From Enterococcus ratti (lineage in GTDB: Bacteria > Bacillota > Bacilli > Lactobacillales > Enterococcaceae), in assembly GCF_001886195.1 (NCBI RefSeq), contig NZ_JXLB01000004.1:81801-145800 (forward strand): a stretch of 64,000 bases of DNA, written 5' to 3'. Within the stretch, counting starts at the first letter, position 1. Each line of letters begins with the position of its first letter. The notes below the pieces were generated by a model. That model ran no database searches, was not told the origin of the DNA, and was given only the letters and a program-made list of their open reading frames with translations. Positions 1 to 10,251 of the stretch are shown piece by piece. A program made the position numbers and the translations under genes.

Positions 1-163
1 TCAATTTATACTTTAAAGCTTTGGTGGGGATTGTTTCGTAAATCCAAAAGATATTATAAGGATCTGAGGTAAGATAGAAATTTCTAAATTCAAAGTTTTT
101 TTGTTTGTTTATAATTTTTTCCATGTATCGTGGATAGATACTAATAAGGATATTGTTAGTCAT
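1..163 (-). CDS. ASCH/PUA-like domain protein, truncated by the window edge
   Basis: An open frame starts at an ATG whose first bases overlap the stop region of the endonuclease gene (ATGACTAA, 156-163) and runs off the window. The visible 54 residues begin MTNNILISIYPRYMEKIINK and continue into FEFR. This I-L-I-S-I-x-P-x-Y-x-x-K-I...F-E-F-R pattern is typical of ASCH/PUA-like domains, a fold that includes readers of modified nucleic acid (family knowledge). There is no clear ribosome binding site, so translation may be coupled to the endonuclease gene. Translation could instead start at the internal ATG at 124. Being third in an R-M locus suggests a role linked to modified DNA, but that is inference. 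Confidence 0.5.
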   Translation of the reverse strand, partial: MTNNILISIYPRYMEKIINKQKNFEFRNFYLTSDPYNIFWIYETIPTKALKYKL

Positions 164-941
164 CGAGTGTCCATAATTCTCGTGTGGATTTTTCATCAAT
201 ATAAGCTAAATATCTATTTTCAGTTAACTTAGCTGCCAGTTCCTTACTAGCTTCAGTCATTTCTATTAATGCTTTCCAATTGGGGATAGGGGTATCCAAA
301 CCAGAAATTTTTGTCGGCTTATTTAAACGATTCCATTTTCTAATTGTTGTTCCTACTCTTATAGCTGAACTCGAACTGTTTTCTGTATTGTATTTATTTT
401 TCACTTGTAAAAGAATTGGTGAGGTTCCTAAATAACAGAAATCAACAGCTCGATATACAGAGCCGGCGCACCAAATCCAACCTTCAGGTTCTAACACTTC
501 GGCTAAATATTCCTCTAAAATACTTCCGTTCATGTTCTCAGCGCTCATATATAAAAAATGTCCACGCAAGTAGTCATTCAATACTTTTTGATCATCAATA
601 TTAGCATTTGCTGCTACTCTAGTAGTTAAAGCAGCATCTTTTTCGCCAAATGTTTTAAGAGGTTTTTTTAATGCTGGGTTATTCCTATCCCTGATGTATT
701 TATTACACCATTTTGTTAAGTAAATTTTTGCCATAATTAATGGATTATCACTATCAGGTACTGATATACCAGTGAACAAACTTGGTCCATTGTTGAGTGC
801 AAAATAAAAAAGTTCTTTTAAATTTTTATGATACTTACTATCTTCAACGTCATCGATAACTTCATCAAAAATAATGGATGCCTGTTCTTTGGTTAAATCT
901 TCATTTAAGATTGATTCAAAAGTTCTATTTTTGTTAGGCAT
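156..941 (-). CDS. Type II restriction endonuclease, SinI-like
   Basis: A 261-residue protein translated from ATG at 941 with AGGAG eight bases upstream. Near residues 140-185 it has a plausible PD-(D/E)xK core: E in SILEEYLAEVLEPEG, then AVDFCYLG, then ILLQVKNKYN (D...QVKNK). The segment that follows (SSSAIRVGTTIRKWNRLNKP) resembles the SinI family, which cuts GGWCC. It is divergent from, and 139 bp away from, a C5-cytosine methyltransferase, the expected partner. It would cut unmethylated foreign DNA in the cytosol. The pairing and the catalytic motif are visible. The family assignment is from memory and the GGWCC specificity is inference. Confidence 0.65.
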   Translation of the reverse strand: MPNKNRTFESILNEDLTKEQASIIFDEVIDDVEDSKYHKNLKELFYFALNNGPSLFTGISVPDSDNPLIMAKIYLTKWCNKYIRDRNNPALKKPLKTFGEKDAALTTRVAANANIDDQKVLNDYLRGHFLYMSAENMNGSILEEYLAEVLEPEGWIWCAGSVYRAVDFCYLGTSPILLQVKNKYNTENSSSSAIRVGTTIRKWNRLNKPTKISGLDTPIPNWKALIEMTEASKELAAKLTENRYLAYIDEKSTRELWTLDD

Positions 942-960
942 AATCTTATCTCCTACTTAT

Positions 961-974
961 ATATTTTCTATAAT
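961..974. promoter_or_regulatory. AT-rich 14-mer shared by both R-M control regions (copy A)
   Basis: ATATTTTCTATAAT lies in the 139-bp gap between the divergent endonuclease and methyltransferase genes, 20 bp upstream of the endonuclease start. The identical 14-mer recurs at 14342-14355 upstream of the second R-M methyltransferase, there inside the perfect-armed palindrome CATATT-N6-AATATG. It contains TATAAT and so may overlap a promoter. An operator for the HTH domains of the methyltransferases is one possible reading. Confidence 0.35.
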
Positions 975-1080
975 AAAAAGATTATCAAACAAAAAGATTT
1001 AATACAATAGAAATTTATGTTAGTATATCAAAAGATTAAACGGGTCTAATTTTAGTTTCGTTAAAAAGGGAGTGTAAACT

Positions 1081-2484
1081 TTGCAACTTTCAGTAGAAGA
1101 AGTAGCCAGATATTTAAAAATTTCAGAACAATATACTCGACGCTTAATGAAGAGTGGAAAAATAAAATCTGAGTTAGCTAAGCGAAATTGGGTAACTACG
1201 GAAAAATCAGTTGAAGATTTTATAAAATCTGAAGCTTTTGTAATAAATCCAAATGATAGAATTCGCCAAAATAATGACATTCCACAGATTGTCGCATTAT
1301 CATTTTTTAGTGGTGGTATGGGATTGGATATAGGAATGGAAAATGCAGGAATTTCTCCTTTATTAGCTTGTGAAATAAACAAAGAAGCACGGGCAACTAT
1401 TGTGAAAAATAATAGTTCGATAGGTTTAATTGGTGATATATGGGAATGCACAACCGAAAAAATATATCAGTATGCCCAATTACCTAAAGATAGAAAAATT
1501 GATATCATATTTGGAGGTCCACCTTGTCAAGCATTTTCAACTGCAGGAAATAGAAAAGGTTTTGAAGATGCTAGAGGGGATGTATTTATTAAATATATTG
1601 ATTTAATTGGAGAATTAAAGCCCTCTTATGTTGTAATTGAAAATGTTAGAGGATTACAATCTACTCAAGCAGTCTTAGAGGATACTAAAGGGCAGCCAGT
1701 TAAAGGTGGAGTACTACATTATGCTACTGAAAAATTAAAGTCTTTTGGATATAGTGTTTCATTTGAATTGTATAATGCAGCCAATTTTGGTGCTCCACAA
1801 AAAAGAGAAAGATTTGTTATTATAGGTAAACTAGGTGATTCTAAAGTTCCATATTTAGAACCTACTCATTCTCAATATGGAGAATTTGGATTACCTAAAT
1901 GGGTAACTTTGGGAGAAGCAATAGGAGACATACAAGATAAACCAATGACTTATTCTCAAATACCTAAAAAGAGATTAGAGTGGTTTAAAAAAATACCTGA
2001 AGGTGGCAATTGGAAATCATTATCTGAAGAAGATCAAAGAAAAGCCATGGGGAAAAAATATTTTATGGGTGGAGGCAAGACAGGATTTTATAGAAGACTT
2101 TCTTTTAGTGAACCTAGTCCTACATTAGTAACTGTACCTACCATGCCTGCAACCGATTTGGTACATCCTACTGAACTTCGACCACTTTCTGTTGAAGAAT
2201 ATGCTAGAATACAAGGATTTCCAGACGATTGGACTTTCTGTGGAAATACATCAGAAAAATATAAACAAATTGGAAATGCTGTTCCTATCAAGTTAGGAGA
2301 AGCTATTGGGAAAGCAATATTAAAAGATATAAAAGGAATTCCACCAAGGAATTATCCTAACTTTAAATTTTCAAGATACAAATATACTTCAGATATTACT
2401 TTTCCTGAATTATATGAGAAAAATTTAAAAACAGCATTAAGTAGTAGTTTGCCTGTAATTGAAGAATTTCCATTACCAATTTGA
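1081..2484 (+). CDS. C5-cytosine DNA methyltransferase with N-terminal HTH
   Basis: A 467-residue protein starting with TTG. GGGAG lies about nine bases upstream and no in-frame ATG precedes it. Residues 1-55 form an excisionase/MerR-like helix-turn-helix (LSVEEVARYLKISEQYTRRL). The rest shows the ordered C5-MTase motifs: I (LSFFSGGMGLDIG), IV (GGPPCQAFS, catalytic Cys149), VI (VIENVRG), VIII (QKRERFVIIG) and X (GNAVP). It should methylate the site cut by the divergent endonuclease; M.SinI-type enzymes are of similar length. The HTH suggests that the enzyme represses its own or the endonuclease promoter, as known for other C5 MTases with N-terminal extensions (inference). A strong terminator follows. 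Confidence 0.92.
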   Translation: MQLSVEEVARYLKISEQYTRRLMKSGKIKSELAKRNWVTTEKSVEDFIKSEAFVINPNDRIRQNNDIPQIVALSFFSGGMGLDIGMENAGISPLLACEINKEARATIVKNNSSIGLIGDIWECTTEKIYQYAQLPKDRKIDIIFGGPPCQAFSTAGNRKGFEDARGDVFIKYIDLIGELKPSYVVIENVRGLQSTQAVLEDTKGQPVKGGVLHYATEKLKSFGYSVSFELYNAANFGAPQKRERFVIIGKLGDSKVPYLEPTHSQYGEFGLPKWVTLGEAIGDIQDKPMTYSQIPKKRLEWFKKIPEGGNWKSLSEEDQRKAMGKKYFMGGGKTGFYRRLSFSEPSPTLVTVPTMPATDLVHPTELRPLSVEEYARIQGFPDDWTFCGNTSEKYKQIGNAVPIKLGEAIGKAILKDIKGIPPRNYPNFKFSRYKYTSDITFPELYEKNLKTALSSSLPVIEEFPLPI

Positions 2485-2528
2485 TAATCAACTCATAATG
2501 TAGTAAAGCAATGAGAGCGTAATATAAA

Positions 2529-2576
2529 AAAACTGTAAATTACAGATATTAATAGTCTGTTATTTACAGTTTTTTT
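2529..2576 (+). terminator. Rho-independent terminator after the C5 methyltransferase
   Basis: AACTGTAAATTACAGA and TCTGTTATTTACAGTT form a long stem with one internal mismatch around a nine-base loop. The stem is followed by a run of T. It lies 45 bp past the methyltransferase stop. Confidence 0.85.
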
Positions 2577-2577
2577 A

Positions 2578-2617
2578 AATATCATTCACTCATGATACGC
2601 AGCTCCGTATCATAAAT
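2578..2617. repeat. 40-bp repeat, copy A (hairpin ATGATA...TATCAT)
   Basis: A 40-bp sequence matching 14442-14481 at 35 of 40 positions in the same orientation. It starts AATATCATTCACT, then ATGATACGCAGC, and ends TATCATAAAT. The arms ATGATA and TATCAT pair around a ten-base loop, and four of the five differences fall in that loop. Copy A also has an outer ATCATT/AATGAT pair. It could be a recombination site, a small dispersed element or a processed hairpin. Confidence 0.7.
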
Positions 2618-2668
2618 AATGATATTTTTTAGAGACAGAGAAAAAATAGTAAAACAGGGGAGTATCAA

Positions 2669-3513
2669 ATGAGTGAACTTAAACAATTTTCTACGTCTAC
2701 TTTAGCTGAGTTGCAAAAAGATGCGAAAGATCTTTACTATGTCTATTGCTTGGTTAATCCTAGAAATAAGCAGACTTTTTATATTGGAAAAGGAGATCGT
2801 ATTTTTGCCCATCGCCGAGCTGCATTGGGTAAGTTTAGAAAATACGATTTACTTGAAGAAAATGAAACAGCTAGAACCTTGAAAATAAGAACCACCCAAA
2901 AAATAAACAGAATGAATCAAAAAATATTAAGCTATATATCTTTAGCTATGGGTTAACTGAGAGCGAGGCTTATGCCAGTGAGAATGTCTTGATCAATTAT
3001 GCTCAACTGGTTCAAGGACTTTCGTTGACAAATTTAGTAAAAAGGCATGGTTCTAAGGCAATGCTAGTTGAAGCGATAGAAGAACAATATGGATCCAAGA
3101 GATGTCTATAAATGAAATAGCGACGGATGCGTTGATTTTAGTGGTAAAAGTGAGAGACGCTTTTAATCTTTGTAAAGATGAATCGCAAGAATATCCGATT
3201 GATGACAGATTTCGTGATGATAATAATTTAAAATCTCGTACGCTAGGTAACTGGATAATTGGTCGTGACAAAATACAATCGAATTCGCTATGTTATAGCT
3301 GTTAATACAGAAGCAGATAATGCGGTTGTTGCTGCGTATAAAGTTTCTTCTCACTATTCGGAATCGAAGAAATTTGAAAATGGTCGAACACGCTATGCGT
3401 TTCAGACATTATCGAATAGAGAAGATACTTTGCGAGAACTTAATTTATATAAACGATCTTTACCAGATATCAAATTTGGTAGTGGGGGCGCAATTGCATA
3501 TATTAATAATTAG
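2669..3513 (+). pseudogene. GIY-YIG (LEM-3-like) nuclease domain protein, multiply frameshifted
   Basis: The first frame (2669-2956, ATG after AGGGGAG) encodes a GIY-YIG start: YYVYCLVNPRNKQTFYIGKG. Homologous-looking coding then continues in other frames: 2947-3113 (YGLTESEAYASENVLINYAQ), 3102-3260 (ending near SRTLGNWIIG) and 3259-3513 (RIRYVIAVNTEADNAVVAAY to a stop). At least three indels are needed to join them into one protein of about 280 residues. An intact protein would be a small nuclease; this copy is dead or survives only as a 95-residue N-terminal fragment. Confidence 0.75.
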
Positions 3514-3572
3514 AACGGCATTCTAAGTGAATAGGATGATATTCATAGGAATGGTCTTAATCAACAGGTGGT

Positions 3573-3603
3573 ATGAACCCAACTATTATTATGGTTCATT
3601 TTT
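3573..3603 (+). terminator. Terminator after the GIY-YIG pseudogene
   Basis: ATGAACC and GGTTCAT pair across a 13-base loop and are followed by TTTTTC. It separates the pseudogene from the PTS operon. Confidence 0.55.
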
Positions 3604-3704
3604 CAACAGGATTTGTGAAGCAACTAAGAGTGGTGAGTGTAACTCATAATAGCTAAAAGAAAACCTCACGTTAATTAATTTCCACTATCTAGGAAAAAAG
3701 TAAG

Positions 3705-3734
3705 TTTGAAAGCGCATACTATGCTAGATAAACT
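3705..3734 (+). promoter_or_regulatory. cre site overlapping a candidate promoter of the cellobiose-type operon
   Basis: TTTGAAAGCGCATACT (3705-3720) matches the CcpA cre consensus WWTGWAARCGYTWWCW closely. It overlaps a possible -35 (TTGAAA, 3706) that is 17 bp from a weak -10 (TAAACT, 3729). Catabolite repression of the downstream PTS genes is inferred. Confidence 0.6.
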
Positions 3735-3767
3735 AAACGTGTAAGAAAAAAAGGGGAGATGGTAAAG

Positions 3768-4076
3768 ATGGCAAAAAATATTTTGTTGATTTGTGGTTCT
3801 GGAGCTTCTAGTGGATTTATGGCAGCTGCTATTCGTAAAGCAGCGAAAAAAAGAGGAGAAGAAGTGACTGTGAAAGCGGCTAGTGAGTCGCAATTGGATG
3901 AACGGATCAATGAGATTAATTATCTGTTGATTGGTCCGCATTTATCTTATATGTTAGCAGACCTCAAAGCACAAATTGAAGGAAAGAATGTGAAAATAGC
4001 AGTCATTCCACCAGCAACCTATGGCACTTTGAATGGAGATAAGGCACTAGATCTGATTTTAAGTATGGAGGGCTAA
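3768..4076 (+). CDS. PTS system, lactose/cellobiose-type IIB component
   Basis: A 102-residue cytosolic phosphocarrier. The start MAKNILLICGSGASSG is preferred at 3768: AGGGGAG lies nine bases before it, whereas the upstream ATG at 3759 touches the ribosome binding site. The phosphorylated cysteine is Cys9 in the CGSG loop. It receives phosphate from the IIA protein (5375-5722) and passes it to sugar bound by IIC (4080-5360). It is the first gene of a five-gene operon, with three bases before IIC. Cellobiose or another beta-glucoside is the likely class of substrate. Confidence 0.9.
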   Translation: MAKNILLICGSGASSGFMAAAIRKAAKKRGEEVTVKAASESQLDERINEINYLLIGPHLSYMLADLKAQIEGKNVKIAVIPPATYGTLNGDKALDLILSMEG

Positions 4077-4079
4077 CAA

Positions 4080-5360
4080 ATGATGAATAAAATTATGGAC
4101 TTCATGACGAACAAATTTGCGCCAAAAGTAAACAAAATTGTCAAGAATCCTTGGGTCTCGGCGATCCAAGATTCGATCATGACGGCTTTGCCGTTAGTTT
4201 TTGTCGGTTCATTAGTCACAGTGGTTTCTCTGTTAAAAAATCTTTTTGTAGGTTTACCTGATTTTTCAATGATTAGTAATTTTTCTTTTGGGATGTTTGG
4301 TTTGATCGTTTCTTTTTTGATTCCTTATTATCTAATGGAAAAAAAGGGAAACAGTGGACAAAAACTGATTTCAGGTGCTACCGGATTAGTGTTATTCATG
4401 ATGTTACTATTTCCAACGGTATCTGCTGAAGGAAATGCAACGTTTATTCTCTCTCGGTTTGGTGCTACAGGCATGTTTCTTGCGATTATTTCAGGTCTTT
4501 TTGTTGCCTGTGTGATGAATTTTGCTGCTAAAAGATCATTTTTCGATGAAGATACACCGATCCCTGATTTCGTGGTGGGATGGTTTAATAGCTTGTTGCC
4601 GATTACTTTTATCTTGATCGTTGGTTGGTTTATCACGGTACAATTGAATGTTGATTTCTTTGAAGTGGTCGTTTGGGCATTTAGTCCATTGGCAAAAATC
4701 GTTCAATCTTATCCAGGTTTTGTCTTATCGGTTTTTATCCCAGTCTTTTTATATACTTTCGGTATTTCAGGTTGGGTGATGATGCCAGCCATTTATCCGG
4801 TATATATGGCTGGATTGGCTGCTAATGCTGGGGCTGTCGCAAATGGCGGTCAAGCGATGAACATTGCCACTCAAGAAACTTGTTATGCTTTTTCATCGAT
4901 GGGGGGTGTGGGGACTACCTTAGCCTTGTCTGTAATGATGTTACTAATAAGCAAATCAGCACAATTAAAAGCGATTGGAAAAGCGGTCTTTATCCCCTCG
5001 ATCTTTAATATTAATGAGCCATTGGTTTTCGGGGCACCGATTGCTTTTAATCCTTATTTGATGATTCCTATGTGGATCAATGCACTGATCGTACCAACGA
5101 TTTCTTATGTTGTAATGAATATGGGCTTCGTTAATATTCCAAGTCAATCATTCTTGCTGTGGTACATGCCATATCCATTCACATCTTATTTAGCCACTCA
5201 AGATTTCCGTGCGGTCATTGTCTGTCTTTTGATCTTTGTTATTACATGGTTTATCTTCTTACCCTTTTTTAAAGCTTATGATAGTTCATTATTAAAACAC
5301 GAAAAAATTGCTGAAGAACAGGAAGCAGCAAAAGCAATGCAAGCTTCAACTGCTCAATAA
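4080..5360 (+). CDS. PTS system, lactose/cellobiose-type IIC permease
   Basis: A 426-residue integral membrane protein of the CelB type with about ten hydrophobic segments. The family opening is visible: MNKIMDFMTNKFAPKVNKIV, then AIQDSIMTALPLVFVGSLV. Central segments include GAPIAFNPYLMIPMWINAL, the region that binds sugar in this family. It imports a disaccharide and presents it to IIB for phosphorylation at C6. GGAGG lies before the start, overlapping the end of the IIB gene. The C-terminus is charged and cytosolic (KHEKIAEEQEAAKAMQ). Confidence 0.92.
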   Translation: MMNKIMDFMTNKFAPKVNKIVKNPWVSAIQDSIMTALPLVFVGSLVTVVSLLKNLFVGLPDFSMISNFSFGMFGLIVSFLIPYYLMEKKGNSGQKLISGATGLVLFMMLLFPTVSAEGNATFILSRFGATGMFLAIISGLFVACVMNFAAKRSFFDEDTPIPDFVVGWFNSLLPITFILIVGWFITVQLNVDFFEVVVWAFSPLAKIVQSYPGFVLSVFIPVFLYTFGISGWVMMPAIYPVYMAGLAANAGAVANGGQAMNIATQETCYAFSSMGGVGTTLALSVMMLLISKSAQLKAIGKAVFIPSIFNINEPLVFGAPIAFNPYLMIPMWINALIVPTISYVVMNMGFVNIPSQSFLLWYMPYPFTSYLATQDFRAVIVCLLIFVITWFIFLPFFKAYDSSLLKHEKIAEEQEAAKAMQASTAQ

Positions 5361-5374
5361 TTGGAGGTAGTAGT

Positions 5375-7178
<1,804 letters not shown>

Positions 7179-7196
7179 ATTCACAGTTCAAAGAAT

Positions 7197-7240
7197 AGGT
7201 GTGATGTGAGATATGTCTCTTCATTTCCACCTTTTTTGAA
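7197..7240 (+). terminator. Possible terminator between the GH1 gene and the PRD regulator
   Basis: An imperfect hairpin (AGGTG...CCACCT with an inner GAGA/TCTC stem) followed by TTTTTT. Readthrough into the regulator gene remains possible. Confidence 0.45.
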
Positions 7241-7290
7241 ATAGTGTGGCAAATCAATTGATAGTAACACATGTGTGGGGGAGATAGAAA

Positions 7291-9189
7291 GTGACAACGA
7301 AAAGGCAAAGAGAGATTATCGCGTATCTTGCAAAACGACAGCAGCATTGGGTCACTGCGACAGAACTAGCAACATTTTGCAACTGTACGACTCGAACCAT
7401 TCGTAATCAAATTACAAAGATCAATGAGATTGAGAAAAAAATTATTTCTAGTAATCAAGGTTATCGAATCAAGCAACCTACACAAAATGATCAAGTAATT
7501 CAAGCAACGAATGACCGTCAATCACAGTTGTTTTTGACGCTGTTAAAAAGTAATCATGGCATTGATCTCTATGATTTAGCAGATACAATGTTTCTCTCTG
7601 AGTCAACGTTAAAAAATGATATCAAGCTTTTACGTAACGAGATTCAAAACAAACAATTGAAGTTAACTATCAAAGCCAATCAAGTTTATTTGGAAGGAAC
7701 AGAAAGTGATAAAAGGCGTTACATGATTTCGTTATTGTATGAGGAAGGCGATTACCAAGAAAAACTGCAGTATCATGTCCAAGATATGATTGGTACGCTT
7801 TCACTTATTGACCTAGAGCAAACCATCTATGATGTCTTAGCCTCACACAAAATCAAAATTAATCGCTATTCGATGAATAATATTGTGCTTCATTTTGCGA
7901 TTAGTATTGAACGAATTCGCCAAGGAAATGATTTGAAAAGTGTGAAGGAATTTCCATTAAGAAATGTTGTAACGGAATTTCAATTGTGCGTTGAGATTAC
8001 TGAACTTCTTTCGAGCACTTATCACATTTATTTTTCTGATGCTGAAGTCAAGCAGCTATCCTTACTTTTTATTGGATTACAAAATGAATATTTTACGAAT
8101 TGCAAAGAGCTCGCCTTGTTCAAGATTGTTGAATCTCGAGTGATTGAAACACTAAATGAAGTTTTAGAGAAAGTCAAAGAAACCTATTTGATTGATTTAC
8201 AAGACGAGGCCTTTTTCAATAAATTAGCTATTCATTTACAAAATCTCTATGATCGATCTCAATATGAAAGATTCATACGCAATGGTAGCCTCTTAGATAT
8301 TAAAACAGCTTATCCGTTAACGTATGATATTGCGGTTTACCTGTCAATGTTAGTACAGGAAAAATTAGCGATTTGGTTTAATGATGATGAAATCTCTTTT
8401 ATCGCTTTACACATTGGGGCTTACTTAGAAAGTAAAAAAGAAAAAAGACCAAAGCTACGAGTGCTAGTTGATCACGACAATTATCATGATTTTGAAGAAA
8501 CAAACGTTCAAAATATTCGTAGTATGCTAGGGGAAGATGTGACGATCCTTGCGGTTGATCATCATGAGATAAAGGTACAAGAAAATGACGTGTATGTTTC
8601 TTCTGATCGTGATAGAGTAACTGAAATCAATGGCGCAGTATATGTACACCCCATTTTAACACGCAAAGATCTTGCAAAGATCCAAAAACGGGTGACGGCT
8701 AAACGAAAAAGTAATTGGCGGAAACAGATGTTTCAATTGATTGATCGATTTATTATTGAAGATCTATATTTTAATCAATTTGACCCAACGGATCAGACAC
8801 CTAAAATGATTCGGAAAAAATTATTTGAACGATTGTTAATGACAGGGTATGTTGATGAAGAATTTTCCCAGAGGATGGAAAAACGAGAAATGATGTCGTC
8901 TACTAGTTTCCCATCAGGTATTGTAGTACCGCACTCGCTTGAACAACAGGCGAAGAAAAGTGCTCTTTCGGTTATGACTTTACAAGAAACCCTCAAATGG
9001 GAGGAATATCCTGTTAAGATCGTGGCTTTAGTTGTAATTTCGCAAAATGAATCCAAAGAATTTAATGATTTTTTTGAAATGTTTATCGAAATAGTTGCTG
9101 ATCCAATCAATATACAATTGTTAGCTAGTGCAGAAAATTTTACAGAATTCATCTTAAAAATGAAAATGTTGGTCGAAACGGAAGAATGA
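7291..9189 (+). CDS. PRD-containing transcriptional regulator (LicR/ManR type)
   Basis: A 632-residue protein with a GTG start; GGGGGAG lies eight bases upstream. Visible order: N-terminal HTH (about 1-60, TATELATFCNCTTRTIRNQI), a second Mga-like HTH (about 75-125, YDLADTMFLSESTLKNDIKL), then PRD1 and PRD2 (about 170-395, with histidines in NNIVLHFAI, LAIHLQNL and FIALHIGAYL). An EIIB-like segment without the usual Cys follows, then a EIIA-like domain with His548 in IVVPHSLEQQ. Such proteins activate PTS operons according to PTS phosphorylation state. Position just after the IIB-IIC-IIA-GH1 genes makes these the likely targets. Confidence 0.88.
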   Translation: MTTKRQREIIAYLAKRQQHWVTATELATFCNCTTRTIRNQITKINEIEKKIISSNQGYRIKQPTQNDQVIQATNDRQSQLFLTLLKSNHGIDLYDLADTMFLSESTLKNDIKLLRNEIQNKQLKLTIKANQVYLEGTESDKRRYMISLLYEEGDYQEKLQYHVQDMIGTLSLIDLEQTIYDVLASHKIKINRYSMNNIVLHFAISIERIRQGNDLKSVKEFPLRNVVTEFQLCVEITELLSSTYHIYFSDAEVKQLSLLFIGLQNEYFTNCKELALFKIVESRVIETLNEVLEKVKETYLIDLQDEAFFNKLAIHLQNLYDRSQYERFIRNGSLLDIKTAYPLTYDIAVYLSMLVQEKLAIWFNDDEISFIALHIGAYLESKKEKRPKLRVLVDHDNYHDFEETNVQNIRSMLGEDVTILAVDHHEIKVQENDVYVSSDRDRVTEINGAVYVHPILTRKDLAKIQKRVTAKRKSNWRKQMFQLIDRFIIEDLYFNQFDPTDQTPKMIRKKLFERLLMTGYVDEEFSQRMEKREMMSSTSFPSGIVVPHSLEQQAKKSALSVMTLQETLKWEEYPVKIVALVVISQNESKEFNDFFEMFIEIVADPINIQLLASAENFTEFILKMKMLVETEE

Positions 9190-9557
9190 TCAGTGAATAT
9201 TAGGGATGTTGGTTTCATTCTGAAATCTAGGAAATCAACATTGTAGTACGAACCAAACAAGATCATGGGAACAAGAGGAACGCTAGCTTTTGTCTTATGG
9301 ATCATTGCTTCTAAAAAGTCAGTCATTAAGCTACTTGTTTTGCGGGCGATAGATCCATTTATTATTTCCTTTATTAGTGGAAAATAGTGTGTATAAATAA
9401 GTTATATAATTTTTTAGGTCATAGTTTCAAATTCTGAAAGGTATGTAACAAAGGAAACCACAATGAAAGAAATCAAAGTTTAACTATATATATCCATGAA
9501 GTCCAATCTTCTTTATAGAAGATTGGGCTATTTTTTATGGCAAAGGAGAGAAAAGAA
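9190..9557. other. Non-coding stretch with a terminator and a doubtful minus-strand gene remnant
   Basis: No intact gene. A minus-strand frame around 9190-9326 reads MTDFLEAMIHKTKASVPLVP and on to MILFGSYY. This faintly recalls a LOG/lysine-decarboxylase-type C-terminus but has no upstream coding, so it is at best a relic. A terminator is at 9503-9537. Confidence 0.3.
9503..9537 (+). terminator. Rho-independent terminator
   Basis: CCAATCTTCT and AGAAGATTGG form a perfect 10-bp stem around TTAT, followed by GCTATTTTTTA. It probably ends the PTS/regulator transcript. Confidence 0.75.
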
Positions 9558-9864
9558 ATGTTTTAAAACAAAGGACAACGCTATGTCACAAAGGGAGTAA
9601 TGGATAGTTTTCCGGTGGAATTACAAGTGTTATGTTGGAATTTAATCGATCAAAACGTTCAAAAGAAGCTTCCTTTAGACTATCTTTAAATCTTTGAATT
9701 TTCTATAGAAAAAGGAAATCAAAAATTGGTTCATCGTCAAGAAGAATCTGAAGAAAAGAGTATCTGATTTCACCTAAGATTCGTTTGAAATCAGTGTCTC
9801 AAAAAAATATGGGTTCATTGATTCGGGGGAGTATCAAACGATGTTATTACCAGAAGAATACTAG
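9558..9864 (+). pseudogene. DUF960 family protein remnant
   Basis: Reading from ATG at 9558 (AAAGGAG upstream) gives recognisable DUF960 segments. These are GQRYVTKGVMDSFPVELQVL, CWNLIDQNVQKKLPLDYL and, after a frame change near 9808, KYGFIDSGEYQTMLLPEEY. There are in-frame stops at codon 3 and at several later codons. DUF960 proteins are small, of unknown function, and common in Lactobacillales accessory DNA (from memory). This copy is clearly decayed. Confidence 0.65.
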
Positions 9865-9890
9865 TATCTAAAAGAAAGGAGCGAAATGAC

Positions 9891-10052
9891 TTGTTAGAAA
9901 CGGCTATTGAAGTGCTGGAAAAGTGTGCACAGCTAGTCACTACTCCTGAAGAGTGGGGCTATGAATCCGTTACGATGGAAAAAGAGGAAATTGAAATGGG
10001 TGCGCTTCCTAAAGGAGTTCATCTATCACGTTTAAATTGGAAATTACGATAA
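9891..10052 (+). CDS. Small hypothetical protein (53 residues)
   Basis: A short frame from TTG, with AAAGGAG eight bases upstream, reading MLETAIEVLEKCAQLVTTPE and ending LSRLNWKLR. It is acidic and probably partly helical. A strong terminator follows 43 bp later. It is not recognised. It may be a real small gene or the tail of another decayed one, since it directly follows the DUF960 remnant. Confidence 0.4.
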   Translation: MLETAIEVLEKCAQLVTTPEEWGYESVTMEKEEIEMGALPKGVHLSRLNWKLR

Positions 10053-10094
10053 AATTCACGCTTGCCGTGGTATAACAATTGAATGAGCGATATC

Positions 10095-10134
10095 AAATAG
10101 CCGTATTCAAAACAAAAGATACGGCTATTTTTTT
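10095..10134 (+). terminator. Rho-independent terminator
   Basis: AAATAGCCGTAT and ATACGGCTATTT form a perfect 12-bp stem with a 12-base loop and a T run. It closes the decayed segment. Read on the minus strand, the A-rich flank lets it also serve the convergent R-M genes. Confidence 0.85.
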
Positions 10135-10251
10135 GTTAAAACCCGATCTAGTCTAGGTCATGTCAATCAACGCGAGAGGGGCTCTAACGCTTTTCTAGAG
10201 ATTTGAAATCGTTAGGGAGGCTCGTAACGAAGAAATTATTAGTAAGTATGA

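Noticed and set aside
8793..9326. 177-codon minus-strand frame overlapping the end of the PRD regulator
   Set aside because: Most of it is antisense to well-conserved PRD regulator coding. Only the last 45 or so codons outside it look faintly protein-like, and there is no ribosome binding site.
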